Shown here piece by piece: positions 8,546-17,645 of a stretch of DNA of 64,000 nt. The DNA is from CAWCPR01 sp963797475 (GTDB lineage Bacteria; Chloroflexota; Anaerolineae; Anaerolineales; UBA4823), in the NCBI GenBank assembly GCA_963797475.1, contig CAWCPR010000003.1:434001-498000 (forward strand). The letters run 5' to 3'. The translations under genes were made by a program, and so were the position numbers. Within the stretch, counting starts at the first letter, position 1, and the number at the start of each line of letters is the position of its first letter. The notes beneath the pieces are model-generated. The model worked only from the letters and a program-made list of their open reading frames with translations. It was not told where the DNA came from and did no database searches.

Positions 8546-9514
8546 ATGGATTTAATCGTCATCCTGCAAGCTGGCGTCGCCAATGGAACAGTGCTTTTAT
8601 TCGCTGCTCTCGGAGAAATCTTCGCCGAGCGCTCCGGGGTCATCAACCTGGGCGTGGAAGGGATGATGCTGATTGGAGCGATGAGCGCCTACAGCGTCGC
8701 GCTTTCTACGGGAAGCCCGTGGTTGGGAGTACTGGTGGCCATGTTGGTGTCGGGATTGATCAGCCAGATCCACGCGTTCATTGTCATTACCTTGCAAGCA
8801 GACCAGGTAGTCAGCGGGCTTGCGCTCACTTTCCTGGGGACGGGCATCAGCCTGGTCGTAGGGGAAGGATTGAGCAAAGCCGGCGCGGTATCGCTGCTGC
8901 CAAATTTCTCCATCCCCATCCTGTCACAGATCCCGATCCTGGGTCCGGTTTTTTTCGCCAACCAGAGCGTGATGGTCTACCTGGGATTCATTTTGACGCC
9001 ACTGGCCTGGTACTACATCAACTTTACCCGCCCTGGCATGCATCTCCGGGCAATCGGCGAGCACCCCGCTGCGGCAGATACACTGGGGATTAACGTGAAT
9101 GGCTTGCGCTACTTTTATGTCTTCGTAGGCGGCTTGCTGGCCGGTCTGGCCGGGGCGACCATCAGTCTGGCGATCTCCCCGGGTTGGTTCAGCGAGCTAA
9201 CCACTGCGGGCCAGGGGTGGATCGCAGTTGGCCTGGTGATTTTTGCCCAATGGGATCCGTTACGTGGCGCATTCGGCGCTTACATTTTCGGCGCGCTTCG
9301 CCGTCTTATCCTGGATATTCAAGGGCCGGCACTCCTGCTGGGGTTGCGAAATCCATTTTACTATAACCCGTATTGGGGATTTTTCCTGCAAATGCTGCCT
9401 TATGCTTTTACGATCATTGTCCTGGTCATTGGTTCACGTGAAGCCTTACGAAAGCGTCTTGGAGCTCCGGCCGCCCTGGGGAATCCATACATCCGAGGTG
9501 AGCGGGGATTGTAA
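8546..9514 (+). CDS. ABC importer permease, YufQ/NupQ type (system 2)
   Basis: A 322-residue permease with about nine hydrophobic segments. GGAGG at 8533-8537 lies 8 bases before ATG 8546, and the gap to the preceding permease is only 3 bases. AALGEIFAERSGVINLGVEG is the characteristic N-terminal motif shared with the paralogue at 424. The coupling loop GEHPAAADTLGINVNGLRY closely matches that paralogue's GQNPAAADALGVNVSTVRY. It closes the second importer operon. The two systems are related but clearly diverged, arguing for different substrates rather than a recent duplication. Confidence 0.9.
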   Translation: MDLIVILQAGVANGTVLLFAALGEIFAERSGVINLGVEGMMLIGAMSAYSVALSTGSPWLGVLVAMLVSGLISQIHAFIVITLQADQVVSGLALTFLGTGISLVVGEGLSKAGAVSLLPNFSIPILSQIPILGPVFFANQSVMVYLGFILTPLAWYYINFTRPGMHLRAIGEHPAAADTLGINVNGLRYFYVFVGGLLAGLAGATISLAISPGWFSELTTAGQGWIAVGLVIFAQWDPLRGAFGAYIFGALRRLILDIQGPALLLGLRNPFYYNPYWGFFLQMLPYAFTIIVLVIGSREALRKRLGAPAALGNPYIRGERGL

Positions 9515-9573
9515 TTGTAAATTTTACGGCTGTTCTTTATGGATCAGGCCGGACTGTAGCGCTTCAAGGTTGC

Positions 9574-10368
9574 ATGCCCATCTTCCGGATTGTTACAATC
9601 AATATCCTCTCCGATTTATCACGCTGGGGGGAACGCCGTACGCTGCTCACCAGCGAGCTTGGCGGGCTTAAACCGGATGTGTTAACGTTACAAGAGGTAA
9701 ATATCGCCGCGCATACGGCAGAATGGCTTGCAAAAGAACTTGATTATCCGTACATTTACATCAGTCCAAAAACAGGCGAGACCGGATCACGGGAGGGCAT
9801 TGCCATCTTGAGTCGAACGCTGCTCGCTCGGCAGGCAACACTGGATCTTGGGTCACAATCCCGTGTGGCGCAGTGTGTCCAGGTTCAGATCGGCGATACG
9901 CCGGTGCTTATCACCAACTGCCATTTATTCTGGCAGCCTGGGGAATCGCCTGGGCGCAACCAACAAGTGAAGATTCTGCTGAATCGGTTGAAGGCGATGC
10001 CACCCGAGCTGCCAACAGTGATTTGTGGAGACTTTAACGGCACGCCGCAGACCCAGGCGATCCAAAAGATGAAAAGCGCTTATTCTTCGGCTTATGAAGC
10101 CATCCATGGGCATGAGCCAGCTTACACGACCCCTACCGGGCTGCCTCGCTCAAAGCTGGCTTTTCTGCGCATGGCGCTGCACTTCTCTCGCTACGTGCAA
10201 CTCAAAGACTTGCGCCCTAACTGGCGCGGTACGCTGGATTATATTTTCGTGGACGAAAAACTTAAGGTGTTGGACTGCCAGGTTGTGCTCGACCGGCCTT
10301 CGAACGAGAATTCGAGGATTTATCCATCCGACCATTTCGGCCTGGCGGCAACCCTGGAAATAGGTTAA
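9574..10368 (+). CDS. Endonuclease/exonuclease/phosphatase (EEP) family hydrolase
   Basis: A 264-residue Mg-dependent phosphodiesterase/phosphatase of the EEP fold (exonuclease III/DNase I/sphingomyelinase superfamily). The motifs occur in order: VLTLQEVN (metal Glu), SREGIAILSR, LITNCHLFW (catalytic His), VICGDFNGTP (Asp/Asn pair), LDYIFV and the terminal SDHFGLAATL (Asp-His). No signal peptide is visible, so it is probably cytoplasmic. ATG 9574 has AAGG 5 bases upstream. It sits 2 bases before threonine synthase and may be co-transcribed with it. The substrate cannot be told from sequence; DNA, phospholipid or small phosphoesters are all possible. Confidence 0.85.
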   Translation: MPIFRIVTINILSDLSRWGERRTLLTSELGGLKPDVLTLQEVNIAAHTAEWLAKELDYPYIYISPKTGETGSREGIAILSRTLLARQATLDLGSQSRVAQCVQVQIGDTPVLITNCHLFWQPGESPGRNQQVKILLNRLKAMPPELPTVICGDFNGTPQTQAIQKMKSAYSSAYEAIHGHEPAYTTPTGLPRSKLAFLRMALHFSRYVQLKDLRPNWRGTLDYIFVDEKLKVLDCQVVLDRPSNENSRIYPSDHFGLAATLEIG

Positions 10369-10370
10369 TT

Positions 10371-11636
10371 ATGGACAAATTCCTTGGCTACCAATGCTCT
10401 CTATGCAAACAACAATACAGCCCAAATGAAGTTCAATATACCTGCCCGGTAGACGGTGGGAACCTGGATGTCGTTCTGGATTATTTAAGTATTCGTCAGA
10501 ATTACCAAATCGAGGATATCCTGGCGAATCCCGAGCCCTCGCTGTGGCGATACCTGCCGTTGCTGCCTGTAGGAGATCCGAGCAACGAAGGCACCCCCTT
10601 ACGGGCGGCTGGTTGGACGCCGGTTTATTCTCCGGCGCGTCTGGCGGATGAACTGGGCCTTGAGAACCTGTGGATCAAAGATGAAAGCCGCAACCCAACC
10701 GCCTCTTACAAAGACCGGGCCTCTGCGATCGTCGTAGCCCGGGCGGCTGAGATCGGAGCCCAGGTGGTCGTGACTGCCTCCACCGGAAACGCGGGGGCAG
10801 CCCTGGCCGGGATGGCTGCGGCTGTCGGTCAAAGGGCAGTGATTTTCGCCCCGCGCACGGCGCCTCCAGCAAAGATCGCCCAATTGTTGATTTACGGCGC
10901 TCAAGTTCTGTTGGTGGATGGCAGCTACGACGAAGCCTTCGACCTGACCATTTTGGCGGCTGAGGAATTCGGCTGGTACTGCCGCAATACGGGCTACAAT
11001 CCATTCACAGCCGAGGGCAAGAAGACCGCCGCCCTCGAGATTTGGGAGCTGATACGCAGAGGCATTATTAATTTACAACCAGATCCAATGGCGCTTTCCC
11101 GGCGCTTGAGGGTTTTTGTTTCGGTTGGTGATGGGAATATCATCTCAGGCTTGCATAAGGGATTTAAAGACTTGCAAATGCTGGGTTGGATGGAGGATAT
11201 CCCTCGGATTTACGGTGTACAAGCTGAAGGGTCCGCAGCGATATCCAACGCATTTTTTGCAGGGGATGAAAAGATTATTCCGGTTACGGCCAACACCCTG
11301 GCAGACAGTATCTCGGTTGACCTTCCAAGGGATGGAATACGGGCAGTGCGCGCCGCGAAAGAGACCGGTGGGGAATATCTCACGGTCACTGATAGCGAAA
11401 TTCTTGCAGCGATCGCAGCCCTCGGCCAGGTTGGCATATTTGCAGAGCCAGCCGGGGCTGCGTCCTACGCCGGCTTGGTCAAGGCTGTAAATCAGGGGTT
11501 GGTCGCCTCGGGCGATCCGGTCCTGGTGATCAACACCGGCAGCGGGCTAAAAGATGTCAAAGCCGCCATGCAGGCGGCCCCAGGAGCTCCGGTGATCGAA
11601 CCATCCCTGGATGCTGTCAAGAGAGTGATAAAATAA
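10371..11636 (+). CDS. thrC: Threonine synthase
   Basis: A 421-residue PLP enzyme converting O-phosphohomoserine to threonine. The N-terminus has a zinc-ribbon-like piece (C9, C12, C25) seen in many bacterial and archaeal threonine synthases. ESRNPTASYKDRAS is the cofactor motif, with the PLP lysine at K114. TASTGNAGAALAG is the phosphate/substrate loop, and NTGSGLKD near the C-terminus binds the cofactor. Length and order fit the family. Other threonine pathway genes are absent from the window, and it is framed by an EEP hydrolase and a glycosyltransferase, so the setting gives no extra support. A homologous threonine-synthase-like enzyme acting on another phospho-substrate is the main alternative. 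Confidence 0.85.
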   Translation: MDKFLGYQCSLCKQQYSPNEVQYTCPVDGGNLDVVLDYLSIRQNYQIEDILANPEPSLWRYLPLLPVGDPSNEGTPLRAAGWTPVYSPARLADELGLENLWIKDESRNPTASYKDRASAIVVARAAEIGAQVVVTASTGNAGAALAGMAAAVGQRAVIFAPRTAPPAKIAQLLIYGAQVLLVDGSYDEAFDLTILAAEEFGWYCRNTGYNPFTAEGKKTAALEIWELIRRGIINLQPDPMALSRRLRVFVSVGDGNIISGLHKGFKDLQMLGWMEDIPRIYGVQAEGSAAISNAFFAGDEKIIPVTANTLADSISVDLPRDGIRAVRAAKETGGEYLTVTDSEILAAIAALGQVGIFAEPAGAASYAGLVKAVNQGLVASGDPVLVINTGSGLKDVKAAMQAAPGAPVIEPSLDAVKRVIK

Positions 11637-11669
11637 TTGGTCTTTGATTTCTCCAGGGTGAAAATGGCT

Positions 11670-12656
11670 ATGTCTGATCCCACGATTTCAATTATTGCCC
11701 CGATTTACAATGAAGCCGATAACATCTCCGAGCTTTACAAGCGCATCCGCCAGGTGATGGAACAGGCTGGAGAATCCTGGGAGCTGATCCTGGTGGACGA
11801 CGGCTCGACGGACGGCTCTACCGATTTGATTCGAATGCTCCACAGCCAGGATCCGCACGTGCAACCAGTGATCTTTGCCCGCAATTTTGGCCACCAGATC
11901 GCTGTTACTGCCGGGCTGGATTACAGCCGCGGCCAGGCAGTGGTCATCATCGACTCCGACCTGCAGGATCCACCGGAGTTAATTCTGGAGATGATCGCCA
12001 GGTGGAAAGAGGGTTTCGAGGTTGTTTATGCCGTTCGAACCGGGCGAGAAGGCGAAAACTGGTTCAAACTCTTTACCGCTTCCCTGTTCTACCGCTTGAT
12101 TTACCGCATCACCGACGTCGATATCCCCCTGGATACCGGCGACTTCCGCCTGCTGGACCGCAAGGTCGTCAACGTGCTCAACCAGATGCGCGAGCGGCAC
12201 CGGTTCTTGCGTGGCATGTCGGTATGGGTTGGCTTCCGGCAGACGGGAGTCTCCTACCGGCGGGCCGCTCGGCATGCCGGAGAGACAAAATATCCGCTAA
12301 AGAAAATGCTTCGCTTCGCCAGCGATGCGATCACCGGTTTTTCTTACTTTCCGCTTCAAGTCGCAACCTATATGGGCTTTATCTCGGCGGGCATCGCTAT
12401 TCTGGCGATCCCGGTAGTGGTCGCCACTCGCCTGGCTGGATCCCGGGCTTTCTTAGGCCAGGCGACGACTTTGATCGCTGTGCTATTTCTGGGAGGTGTG
12501 CAGCTCATATCGTTGGGCATCCTTGGAGAGTACATAGGCCGCCTGTACGACGAGGCGAAGGGCCGGCCTTTGTATATCGTGCGAGAAAGCCCTGCGGACG
12601 TTGAGGCCCCCCATAACGTTCCTCCTGAACCTGAAATCTCATCAGAGCGGAAATAA
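11670..12656 (+). CDS. Family 2 glycosyltransferase, polyprenyl-phosphate type, membrane anchored
   Basis: About 328 residues. The GT-A domain has SIIAPIYNEADN, LVDDGSTDGS, IIDSDLQDPPE (DXD-like metal site) and MRERHRFLRGM, the signature of DPM1/GtrB/ArnC-like enzymes that load a sugar onto undecaprenyl phosphate. Two C-terminal membrane helices (about 225-250 and 260-290) anchor it. An ATG at 11664 is only 3 bases after AGGGTG (11655-11660), whereas ATG 11670 is properly spaced, so 11670 is preferred. It could supply sugar donors to the GT-C enzyme at 42657, but the genes are 30 kb apart and the link is speculative. Confidence 0.87.
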   Translation: MSDPTISIIAPIYNEADNISELYKRIRQVMEQAGESWELILVDDGSTDGSTDLIRMLHSQDPHVQPVIFARNFGHQIAVTAGLDYSRGQAVVIIDSDLQDPPELILEMIARWKEGFEVVYAVRTGREGENWFKLFTASLFYRLIYRITDVDIPLDTGDFRLLDRKVVNVLNQMRERHRFLRGMSVWVGFRQTGVSYRRAARHAGETKYPLKKMLRFASDAITGFSYFPLQVATYMGFISAGIAILAIPVVVATRLAGSRAFLGQATTLIAVLFLGGVQLISLGILGEYIGRLYDEAKGRPLYIVRESPADVEAPHNVPPEPEISSERK

Positions 12657-12720
12657 CCGAAATCTCAAATTTGCCCGTCCCATATCAATAAAACCCAAAA
12701 ACTAGGAGAGTTCTCAAGAA

Positions 12721-14187
12721 ATGAAAATCGATCTACACATCGTCAAGGATCGCCGCGAACGCGCCTTGCAGCGTGTGCGCCAACGGAATATCATCATCCC
12801 CACATTCGCCCAAATGAAAGACCCCAGCCTGATCCCTGCTGAGGTCAAAGAAAAACTGAGCCAGGTAGGCTTGTGGGATGTAAACCCGCTCAATTTATTC
12901 CGCATCACCTGGAAAAATGAACCGGTAGCCTCAGCAGGCGGATACGGCGGCGTTAATTACCTTGAGTTTCCCAAAAGCCTGACGGGCACAGAGGCCCGGA
13001 TTATTGTCTTGATCGGTAAATGGTTCCCCACCGGAGCACACAAGGTTGGCGCCGCTTTTGGCTGCCTGGCGCCGCGCCTGGTGACCGGGCAGTTCGATCC
13101 AACCGCGCAAAAAGCCGTTTGGCCGTCTACTGGTAACTATTGCCGGGGCGGCGCCTACGACTCTGCCCTGCTGGCAACACAATCGATCGCTATCCTCCCG
13201 GAAGGGATGAGCCGTGAACGATTTGAATGGCTATCCAATATCGCTGGCGAAGTGATCGCCACACCTGGCAGCGAATCAAACGTCAAAGAGATTTTCGACA
13301 AATGCAAAGAGCTGAGGCAGTCCGGCGAAGACCTGATGATCTTCAACCAGTTCGAAGAATTTGGCAACTATTTATGGCATTATGAAGTGACCGGGCACGC
13401 GATGGAAGAGGTGTTGAACAAAGTAATGCGGCCAAGAGACACTTACCGGGGCATGGCCTCGGCAACGGGCTCTGCAGGGACGATTGCCAGCGGCGATTAC
13501 ATGAAACAGCTATTTCCCGCCAGCAAGATCGTCGCCAGTGAAGCTTTGCAATGCCCAACCTTGCTGGAGAACGGCTTTGGGGCTCACCGCATCGAAGGCA
13601 TCGGCGATAAGCACGTCCCCTGGATCCATAACGTCAAAAACACCGACATGGTCGTTGCCATTGACGACAATGCGGTTGTAAATCTGGCCAGGCTGTTCAA
13701 TGAGCCCACGGGGCGGACCTACCTGGTAAAACAAGGTGTGCCTGAGGCGATTGTTTCCCGCCTGGACCTACTAGGATTTTCCGGCATTTCCAACCTTCTA
13801 TCCGCCATCAAAATGGCGAAGTATTACGAATTGGGCGATCAAGACATTGTCCTGACCGTTTTGACGGACTCGATGGAGCTTTATGGCAGTCGCCTGAAAG
13901 AGATGCGGGCTGAGTTTGGCGAATTCAGCGAGACCGAAGCCGCGGCCCACTTCGCTCACTACCTGCATGGCCAGTCCACCGACAACCTGCTTGAATTGAC
14001 TTACGCTGACAGGCGCCGTGTCCACAACCTGAAATATTTCACCTGGGTGGAGCAGCAGGGCAAGACTTACGAAGAAATCTTGGCTCAATGGTACGACCGG
14101 GATTACTGGACCAGCATCCAGGAGCAGGCTGCGGAAATCAACTCATTGATTGAAGATTTCAACAAGGAAGCTGGACTGATAAAATAA
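12721..14187 (+). CDS. Fold-type II PLP-dependent enzyme (cysteine synthase/TrpB-like), substrate unknown
   Basis: A 488-residue protein preceded by AGGAGAG (12704-12710). WFPTGAHKVGAAFG holds the predicted PLP lysine K108, and WPSTGNYCRGGAYDS is the Ser-Thr-Gly-Asn substrate loop of the tryptophan synthase beta/cysteine synthase superfamily. SATGSAGTIASGDY is the likely phosphate-binding glycine loop. It is longer than ordinary cysteine synthase (about 310), with an N-terminal extension of about 70 residues and a long C-terminal region rich in acidic residues. It belongs to a group usually annotated only as PLP-dependent beta-family protein. Neighbours give no pathway. Enzyme class is firm; the reaction is not. 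Confidence 0.75.
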   Translation: MKIDLHIVKDRRERALQRVRQRNIIIPTFAQMKDPSLIPAEVKEKLSQVGLWDVNPLNLFRITWKNEPVASAGGYGGVNYLEFPKSLTGTEARIIVLIGKWFPTGAHKVGAAFGCLAPRLVTGQFDPTAQKAVWPSTGNYCRGGAYDSALLATQSIAILPEGMSRERFEWLSNIAGEVIATPGSESNVKEIFDKCKELRQSGEDLMIFNQFEEFGNYLWHYEVTGHAMEEVLNKVMRPRDTYRGMASATGSAGTIASGDYMKQLFPASKIVASEALQCPTLLENGFGAHRIEGIGDKHVPWIHNVKNTDMVVAIDDNAVVNLARLFNEPTGRTYLVKQGVPEAIVSRLDLLGFSGISNLLSAIKMAKYYELGDQDIVLTVLTDSMELYGSRLKEMRAEFGEFSETEAAAHFAHYLHGQSTDNLLELTYADRRRVHNLKYFTWVEQQGKTYEEILAQWYDRDYWTSIQEQAAEINSLIEDFNKEAGLIK

Positions 14188-14222
14188 CTTTCAACCGCTT
14201 TCCGAAACGCTGCTTTTTACAC

Positions 14223-14282
14223 CAACTGGTCAATACGTCATTGGTTGCATTCCCGCCAGCCTTTTGATGAATTGACCAGTTG
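14223..14282. repeat. 12-bp inverted repeat with 36-base spacer
   Basis: CAACTGGTCAAT (14223-14234) and ATTGACCAGTTG (14271-14282) are perfect inverted copies in the 127-base gap before the SNF2 gene. The right arm ends 32 bases before the SNF2 start codon. No T-tract follows either arm. It could form a large hairpin in the leader or hold two operator copies for a dimeric regulator. Confidence 0.6.
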
Positions 14283-14314
14283 CCAGTTATTGTCTGCGAT
14301 ATTTGAAAGGATCC

Positions 14315-17300
14315 ATGCCAGATATTAACCCTTCCGCGCTCAGCCGAGACCGGCTGAAAAACGCCGCCGGACAAATGGTTTTTGATCGAGGCGAGGCTTA
14401 CTTCCAGTGGGGACGTGTAAAAATTGATGAAGTAACCAGCCAGCGCGCCATTTGTTTCGTTCAAGGCAACCATTTATATGAAGTCGAAATCACGATCGAC
14501 CAAAATTACCTTTACCTGAGATGCGAATGCCCTTATGCCACGAAGGGTGTGGTTTGCAAACACGAAGTCGCGGCAGCCCTGGCGGTTGGAGATTACCTGC
14601 GTAAGAACCTGCCGCCTCATTGGTCGGAGCAGTTGAACCAGGCGCTCCAGGCTCCAAAAGCCGGGAATCAGCGCGGCGGGCCGCGTCCATATTTGCTGTT
14701 TTTCAGCCTGCAAAATAACGCTAACAGCTATTACGAATCCTGGAATTTCAAGCCCTACATGATCCCGACGCAAAACCTGCCCGAGTCTTTGAAAACGGAT
14801 CCGCAGGCCGCTTTTGAAAAGAGCGAGGAAGAAATCCTGGAATCGGCTTCAATGGCAAGGACGCCTTTCAATACACTAAATCCGAAAGGATGTGTAAATT
14901 GTGGGATTGAAAGCGTTGTCCTGGCTAATATGATGATTGAGCGGGTGCGCAATTACAGTTACACAAATACTTCCTTGACGTTGGGTGAACTTCTGGCGCT
15001 TTCGAGCAGCATTCAGGCGCCAATATTTTTAGGGGATGAGAGCAGTCCAATGACCCGTCGCCTGGAATTCCTCTCACAGCCTTGTGAGATGCGGCTTCTG
15101 GTCGAGCGAGGCGAGACAGGCGTTCAGATTCGCGCCAAAATCGTTACCGGCGAGTATTTCCAGTTTCTAGATGAGATGGACATCCAGATCCTTCCCACCA
15201 CCCCAACCTGGATCCTGGTGGGAAACCAGTTGCTAAAGCTGGCCGATGAAAACCAGAGAGAACTGCTGTCTTCTTGGATTGCCACGCCTCAGGTTTTCGT
15301 CCCATCCAATGAAGAAGAAGAATTTCTGGAGAAGTTTTACCTTCGTCTTGCCCAACAGACGCAGATCGAGGGAGAAGGTGTTGCCTGGGAAAACGATCAA
15401 TCCCTACCTGTGAGTCGTTTATATCTGAGTGAATCGAAGGGGGCGCTCCGTGCTGATCTGCGCTTTGGCTATGGCGAATATGAGCTGCCGTACGAAAGCA
15501 CAAAGCAGGCGGAATCTGTGGTGCGAAAGCCAGAATCCTGGACTCTGGTACGCGTACAGCGCCAGCCTGAGATAGAAGAGCAGTGCTTCCGTGCGCTTTC
15601 GACCAGTGTATATCGTTTGAAGCGCGCCCCGAAACCTGCCAGGGCAGGGATTTTCAGCCTGCGGGCGAATGCACATCCGGTCGATTTCCTGTTACATTCC
15701 GTACCGCGACTGATCGAGGCTGGCTATGAAATCTATGGCGAGGAACGGCTGAAGACCATTCACGTCAACCGCAATAAGCCCAAATTATCTTTCAATATTT
15801 CTTCGGGTATTGACTGGTTTGACGTACAGACGGTGGTCAATTTCGGTGAGTTGGAAGTCTCGCTGAAAGAGCTGCGGAAAGCAGTGCGCCGCAACCAGCG
15901 CTATATTAAGCTGGCGGATGGGAGCATCGGCGAGATCCCGGAAGAATGGATCGAACGGTATAAACACTTATTTGGCCTGAGCGAGGAGACTGAAAACGGA
16001 CTTCGCCTCTCCCAAAGCCAGTTGACAATCATCGACCAGCTCCTACAAGGGGCGGAAAACGTGCGCGCAGACACGGAATTCAAACGGCTGCGCGATCGAT
16101 TGCGAGATTTCTCCGGGATTTCTCCGGTCAACCTGCCCAAAGGATTTCACGGGGTTCTGCCTTCGTATCAGAAAGCCGGTTACGACTGGCTTCACTTTCT
16201 CCATGATTTCAGGTTCGGTGGATGCCTGGCGGATGATATGGGCCTGGGAAAGACCGTGCAGGTGCTGGTCTTCTTGCAATCCTTGCGCGAAGGGCTGGGA
16301 TCTAAAACCAGCGACCCGCCGCAGCACGCCGACCTTCTGGTTGTGCCGCGCTCTTTGCTGGTTAACTGGCAGCGTGAGGCGGCTCGCTTCACACCCGGCC
16401 TGCGCATTTTGGAATACTTCGAAACAAACCGCGAGAAGGAGCTGCTGAATTTTGACCAATACGATCTGGTCATCACTACCTATGGAATCATGCTGCGGGA
16501 TATCGAAAAACTGCGCGAATACACATTTAATTACGCGCTTTCGGATGAATCCCAGGCGATAAAGAACCCGCTGGCGCAGACATCGAAAGCCGCGCGCCTG
16601 CTGCGCTCCCGGCACAGGCTGGTTCTGACCGGGACTCCGGTCGAAAATTCAACGGTCGATCTTTGGTCGCAGTTTGCATTCCTGAACCCCGGATTGCTCG
16701 GAAGCCTGGAGTATTTTAAGAAAGAATTCAGCCTCATGATCGAAAAGAAACGGGACGAAAAGACCGCCCAGCTTCTGCAAAAAATCGTCCACCCTTTCAT
16801 CCTGCGCCGTTCGAAAACCCAGGTCGCTCCAGAGCTGCCGCCGCGCAGCGAGCGGATTCTCTTTTGCGATATGGAGCCTGCCCAGCGCAAGTTCTACAAC
16901 CGGACCCGCGATTACTACCGCGGCTTTCTGCTGGGAATGATCGACAAGGAAGGATTATCGGCCACGCGAATGAAAATCCTGGAGGGGTTGCTGAGGCTGC
17001 GCCAGATCGCCAATCACCCTCGATTGGTAGACAGCAAGTTTCGCGGCGACTCCACTAAGTTTGAACTGCTGCTCGAAACCTTGGAGACTCTCCGGACTGA
17101 GGATCATAAAGCCCTGGTATTCTCCCAGTTTGTCCAAATGCTGCGCTTGGTGCGCCAGCCCCTGGATGAACGCAAGATCCCATACGCCTACCTGGACGGG
17201 CACACCCAGAACCGCCAGGAACGCGTGGACGCTTTCCAGAATTCTGCGGATATCCCCTTTTTCCTGATCAGCCTCAGGGCTGGCGGCGTGGGTCTCAATC

Positions 17301-17557
17301 TCACCGCAGCCGACTACGTCATCCACATCGATCCTTGGTGGAATCCTGCGGTCGAGATGCAAGCCACCGACCGCACTCACCGAATTGGCCAGGACAAGCC
17401 GGTGTTTGTTTACAAATTAATCACTCGCGATTCGGTCGAGGAAAAAATACTGCAGCTCCAGGAACAGAAGAAAAACCTGGTTAACCAGCTTATTACTTCT
17501 GAGAGCGGTTTTTTCAAGTCCCTGACGCCGCAAGATGTAAATGACTTGTTTAGTTAG
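14315..17557 (+). CDS. SWIM zinc-finger SNF2/Rad54-family ATPase
   Basis: A 1080-residue DNA-dependent ATPase/translocase. ATG 14315 follows AAAGG at 14306-14310. The N-terminus carries a SWIM zinc finger (C70, C72, C81, H83; CxCx8CxH). A long middle region of about 500 residues has no recognised motif. The SNF2 helicase core spans about 610-1070: ADDMGLGKT with Walker A lysine K646, motif II DESQ at 744-747 (DEAH/DEGQ in most relatives), LTGTPVENS, and motifs V-VI with RAGGVGLNLTAADYVI and DRTHRIGQ. Bacterial proteins of this architecture are widespread, with roles in repair or transcription (RapA-like) suspected. No restriction, methylase or nuclease partner lies beside it. Confidence 0.92.
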   Translation: MPDINPSALSRDRLKNAAGQMVFDRGEAYFQWGRVKIDEVTSQRAICFVQGNHLYEVEITIDQNYLYLRCECPYATKGVVCKHEVAAALAVGDYLRKNLPPHWSEQLNQALQAPKAGNQRGGPRPYLLFFSLQNNANSYYESWNFKPYMIPTQNLPESLKTDPQAAFEKSEEEILESASMARTPFNTLNPKGCVNCGIESVVLANMMIERVRNYSYTNTSLTLGELLALSSSIQAPIFLGDESSPMTRRLEFLSQPCEMRLLVERGETGVQIRAKIVTGEYFQFLDEMDIQILPTTPTWILVGNQLLKLADENQRELLSSWIATPQVFVPSNEEEEFLEKFYLRLAQQTQIEGEGVAWENDQSLPVSRLYLSESKGALRADLRFGYGEYELPYESTKQAESVVRKPESWTLVRVQRQPEIEEQCFRALSTSVYRLKRAPKPARAGIFSLRANAHPVDFLLHSVPRLIEAGYEIYGEERLKTIHVNRNKPKLSFNISSGIDWFDVQTVVNFGELEVSLKELRKAVRRNQRYIKLADGSIGEIPEEWIERYKHLFGLSEETENGLRLSQSQLTIIDQLLQGAENVRADTEFKRLRDRLRDFSGISPVNLPKGFHGVLPSYQKAGYDWLHFLHDFRFGGCLADDMGLGKTVQVLVFLQSLREGLGSKTSDPPQHADLLVVPRSLLVNWQREAARFTPGLRILEYFETNREKELLNFDQYDLVITTYGIMLRDIEKLREYTFNYALSDESQAIKNPLAQTSKAARLLRSRHRLVLTGTPVENSTVDLWSQFAFLNPGLLGSLEYFKKEFSLMIEKKRDEKTAQLLQKIVHPFILRRSKTQVAPELPPRSERILFCDMEPAQRKFYNRTRDYYRGFLLGMIDKEGLSATRMKILEGLLRLRQIANHPRLVDSKFRGDSTKFELLLETLETLRTEDHKALVFSQFVQMLRLVRQPLDERKIPYAYLDGHTQNRQERVDAFQNSADIPFFLISLRAGGVGLNLTAADYVIHIDPWWNPAVEMQATDRTHRIGQDKPVFVYKLITRDSVEEKILQLQEQKKNLVNQLITSESGFFKSLTPQDVNDLFS

Positions 17558-17571
17558 GCCTCCCCGAGAAG

Positions 17572-17600
17572 TTGGCAGTTTTCCTGACTGGTGGTAGACT
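17572..17600 (+). promoter_or_regulatory. Candidate sigma-70 promoter
   Basis: TTGGCA (17572-17577) and TAGACT (17595-17600) are separated by 17 bases. They lie in the 88-base gap between the SNF2 gene and the 17646 gene, about 45 bases before the start codon, and probably drive 17646 and the hydantoinase. Confidence 0.5.
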
Positions 17601-17645
17601 ATTTGGGACACTTGCAATCCAAGGGGCGGTCTCTAGAGTTTTTCC

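Noticed and set aside
9431..9445. parS-like sequence GGTTCACGTGAAGC
   Set aside because: It differs from the parS palindrome at two symmetric positions and is not itself a perfect palindrome. It lies inside a permease gene 22 kb from parB and no second copy was seen, so chance is likely.
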